Part shown: positions 6,758-8,042 of the stretch, one piece after another
Position numbering within the stretch: the stretch's first letter is position 1
How the letters are laid out: every line of letters starts with the position of its first letter
Assembly (NCBI GenBank): GCA_035480535.1
Contig: DATIHQ010000103.1
Location: 1-8,042 of the forward strand
Length of the DNA: 8,042 bases
Source of the DNA: DATIHQ01 sp035480535
GTDB lineage: Bacteria; Chlamydiota; Chlamydiia; Chlamydiales; SM23-39
Direction: 5' to 3'
Made by a program: the position numbers and the translations under genes
The notes under the pieces: generated by a model
Told to the model about the DNA's origin: nothing
The model's database searches: none
Seen by the model: the letters and a program-made list of their open reading frames with translations, nothing else

Positions 6758-7566
6758 AGTTTGGAGAGATTAATCGGTTGGGGTGTCGGTTGCCAAGAAA
6801 AAATGCCATCTTTGCAGGTGATGGTGAGAAGATTGTCTTGAAAGGCATCATAGGTGTCGAGGCCGATGGGGAAGGAACAATTTGCAAGGCGCGCGATGTG
6901 GAGAAGGCCAAGGCCCGATTCATAGGAGGAACTCAGAACAATAGGGAGATGGGTTTTGGGAAGGGCGCCATGTAGAGTGGGTTTTACGACAATGGCTTTG
7001 AGTGAGGGAATTTGTTCCCAAGGAGAATCGAAAAACGATTCATCGATGGCGATGGGGAAATGGGTTTGCTTTGAGAAAGTGAGAAGATCAGGCGTGGGCT
7101 CTTCCAGGTATTCGAAATCATCCGGTTGAAAATGTTTTGCAAAGGAGAGCGCCTGTTCAAGAGACCACTTTCGATTGAAATCGAGGCGGAGGCGGTGGTT
7201 TTTGTAGTGTTGCTTCACGAGAGAAAGGGCTTCATCTAGAGAAAGATGGCCGAGCTTTAATTTAACGGTGGAGAAATTGGGCTTTGGCCCGAGCGCGCAG
7301 AGGGGAATACGAATGGGATCGAGAGAAAATGGCTTTGAGGCGCAGGCGAGGCCGAATTGAACGGAGGGAAGGGTGGGTTTTGCATTGGAGAGGTTGGGCA
7401 AGAGGGAGAGGATTTCGGTGCGGGCTTCTTCCAGTGTTTCGCGGCTAAAGCCTGGCAGCGGGGCAATTTCCCCCCAGCCATCATTCCACTCTAGGATAAG
7501 CCCTTCGCGGGTTTTCCAGTTGCGGGTATCGAGTGGGAATTTGTAGGAGTAGAGGCGGGTGGGCAT
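6733..7566 (-). CDS. menC: O-succinylbenzoate synthase MenC (enolase superfamily)
   Basis: MenC dehydrates SHCHC to O-succinylbenzoate in the classical menaquinone pathway. The 277-residue protein has the enolase-superfamily layout: an N-terminal capping domain with WGEIAPLPGFSRETLEEA (31-48), a near-invariant MenC signature, then the barrel with the K-x-K catalytic pair (K102, K104 in VKLKLG). The three metal ligands are D129 (LRLDFN), E155 (EYLEEP) and D175 (AIDES), and the second-face Lys is K195 (VVKPTLHG); SSSYESGLG follows. All catalytic residues are present, although the protein is shorter than E. coli MenC (about 320). A TTG codon directly precedes the ATG at 7566, and an in-frame TAA lies six codons above that TTG; the ATG is preferred. 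No strong ribosome site is seen. It overlaps menE by 25 nt and is the first gene of the leftward unit; menD, menH and menB are not in the window. Confidence 0.93.
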   Translation of the reverse strand: MPTRLYSYKFPLDTRNWKTREGLILEWNDGWGEIAPLPGFSRETLEEARTEILSLLPNLSNAKPTLPSVQFGLACASKPFSLDPIRIPLCALGPKPNFSTVKLKLGHLSLDEALSLVKQHYKNHRLRLDFNRKWSLEQALSFAKHFQPDDFEYLEEPTPDLLTFSKQTHFPIAIDESFFDSPWEQIPSLKAIVVKPTLHGALPKTHLPIVLSSSYESGLGLLHIARLANCSFPIGLDTYDAFQDNLLTITCKDGIFSWQPTPQPINLSKLCLIASVP

Positions 7567-7598
7567 CAAAGCTTTATGAGGTAAAATTTAAACAAATT

Positions 7599-7626
7599 AT
7601 TATATTACAAATTAAGTTGAATTTAA
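7599..7626 (-). promoter_or_regulatory. Putative promoter for menC-menE
   Basis: On the minus strand a perfect TATAAT (7604-7599) is preceded after 16 nt by a weak TTAAAT (7626-7621; 3/6 match to the -35 consensus). Transcription would start near 7592, about 26 nt before the menC ATG. The sequence here is extremely AT-rich, so a chance TATAAT is quite possible. Its -35 overlaps that of the opposing promoter. Confidence 0.4.
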
Positions 7627-7645
7627 TGCAAATAGATTGTATAAT
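7617..7645 (+). promoter_or_regulatory. Sigma70-like promoter for the rightward gene
   Basis: TTGAAT (7617-7622) and a perfect TATAAT (7640-7645) are separated by the optimal 17 nt. The predicted start near 7652 gives a leader of roughly 29 nt that includes the ribosome site at 7670-7674. The -35 sequence and spacing equal those of the promoter before the 98-residue gene and yidC. The AT-rich surroundings lower certainty. Confidence 0.6.
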
Positions 7646-7680
7646 ATATATAAAATATTATAAAAAATTAAGGAATTCTT

Positions 7681-8042
7681 ATGTCCGCAGTTTCAGGAGC
7701 GCCTAGTGCATGTTCGGGATGTTCTTCAGCAATGCCTGCTCTTCCCGATGGGGGCTTTTTCAAACGCGATCAGTTGAGTGTCCTTAAAGAGCTGCCGGAT
7801 TGTCTTTACTGGGATGTAGCTGAACCCGTAGCAAATTATGTGACATCGAATGTGGATATTTTTGACGCCAAGGCATGGGAACGGAGCTGGAGAGGCGCCG
7901 GAGTCCCAGAACTAGAAACTACTGCCGAGCTTTATGAGTTTTGGTTTGGTCCCGATCCTTGCGATGGAACTAAAAAAGTCTATGAGACCCATCTTCCTCC
8001 AGTCTATCGCCCTGAAGTTGTATTTGTGACAGATCCTCTAAC
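7681..8042 (+). CDS. Hypothetical protein, N-terminal 120 residues (runs off the window)
   Basis: The frame is open from the ATG at 7681 to the edge, with AAGGA at 7670-7674 giving a good ribosome site 6 nt before the start and a strong promoter upstream. The first 25 residues are small and polar with three Cys (SACSGCSSAM, then PALPDGG), unlike a Sec signal peptide because there is no basic start or hydrophobic core. A disordered leader, a metal-binding Cys cluster or a type III secretion leader could all look like this. The rest seems globular: RDQLSVLKELPDCLYWDV, AKAWERSWRGAGVPELET, LYEFWFGPDPCDGTKK and THLPPVYRPEVVFVTDPLT. The Trp/Pro-rich YEFWFGPDPCDG and THLPPVYRPE segments are distinctive, but I do not recognise the family. 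It is divergent from menC and is the only rightward gene in the window. Function is unknown. Confidence 0.8.
   Translation, partial: MSAVSGAPSACSGCSSAMPALPDGGFFKRDQLSVLKELPDCLYWDVAEPVANYVTSNVDIFDAKAWERSWRGAGVPELETTAELYEFWFGPDPCDGTKKVYETHLPPVYRPEVVFVTDPL

Noticed and set aside
7567..7569. TTG at 7569 as the menC start
   Set aside because: It lies immediately before an in-frame ATG, adds one residue only, and has no better ribosome site, so the ATG at 7566 is preferred.

Overview
The window most likely comes from the chromosome of a bacterium in the phylum Chlamydiae. The best evidence is the left edge, where 47 N-terminal residues of a DnaA on the minus strand resemble, from memory, the DnaA1 of Chlamydia (the 'NLYLEA' and 'FQ' signatures). 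That gene sits directly downstream of yidC, as CT250/CT251 do in C. trachomatis. The compact genes and the classical menaquinone genes suggest an environmental (Parachlamydia/Waddlia/Simkania-like) lineage rather than Chlamydiaceae. This placement is an inference and was not checked by a search.

Layout. Nearly everything reads leftward on the minus strand. In order of transcription from the right: menC and menE (7566-5585, overlapping by 25 nt) encode two consecutive steps of classical menaquinone synthesis. A 90-bp gap with a good sigma70-like promoter follows. Next come a 690-residue TPR-like repeat protein and a family-92-type glycosyltransferase (5494-2619), joined by an ATGA stop/start overlap. 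A third promoter, whose -35 box contains the glycosyltransferase stop codon, precedes a 98-residue protein of unknown function and yidC (2572-314). yidC is followed by a 172-bp gap holding a striking inverted array of the 8-nt unit ACGCAAAG (190-265), and then by the start of dnaA, cut by the window edge. On the far right, a very AT-rich divergent intergenic region (7567-7680) separates menC from a rightward gene of unknown function that runs off the window.

How the genes fit together. YidC (membrane protein insertion) and DnaA (replication initiation) are core functions in conserved order. MenC and MenE make O-succinylbenzoate and its CoA thioester for the respiratory quinone. The TPR protein and glycosyltransferase look translationally coupled and may act together, perhaps with the TPR protein as scaffold or substrate recruiter, but nothing in the sequence proves this. 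I see no tRNA, rRNA, CRISPR array, transposase or att site. The most distinctive signals are the hairpin array before dnaA, the 41-residue periodicity of the TPR-like protein, its coupling to a GT92-type enzyme, and the unrecognised rightward gene.
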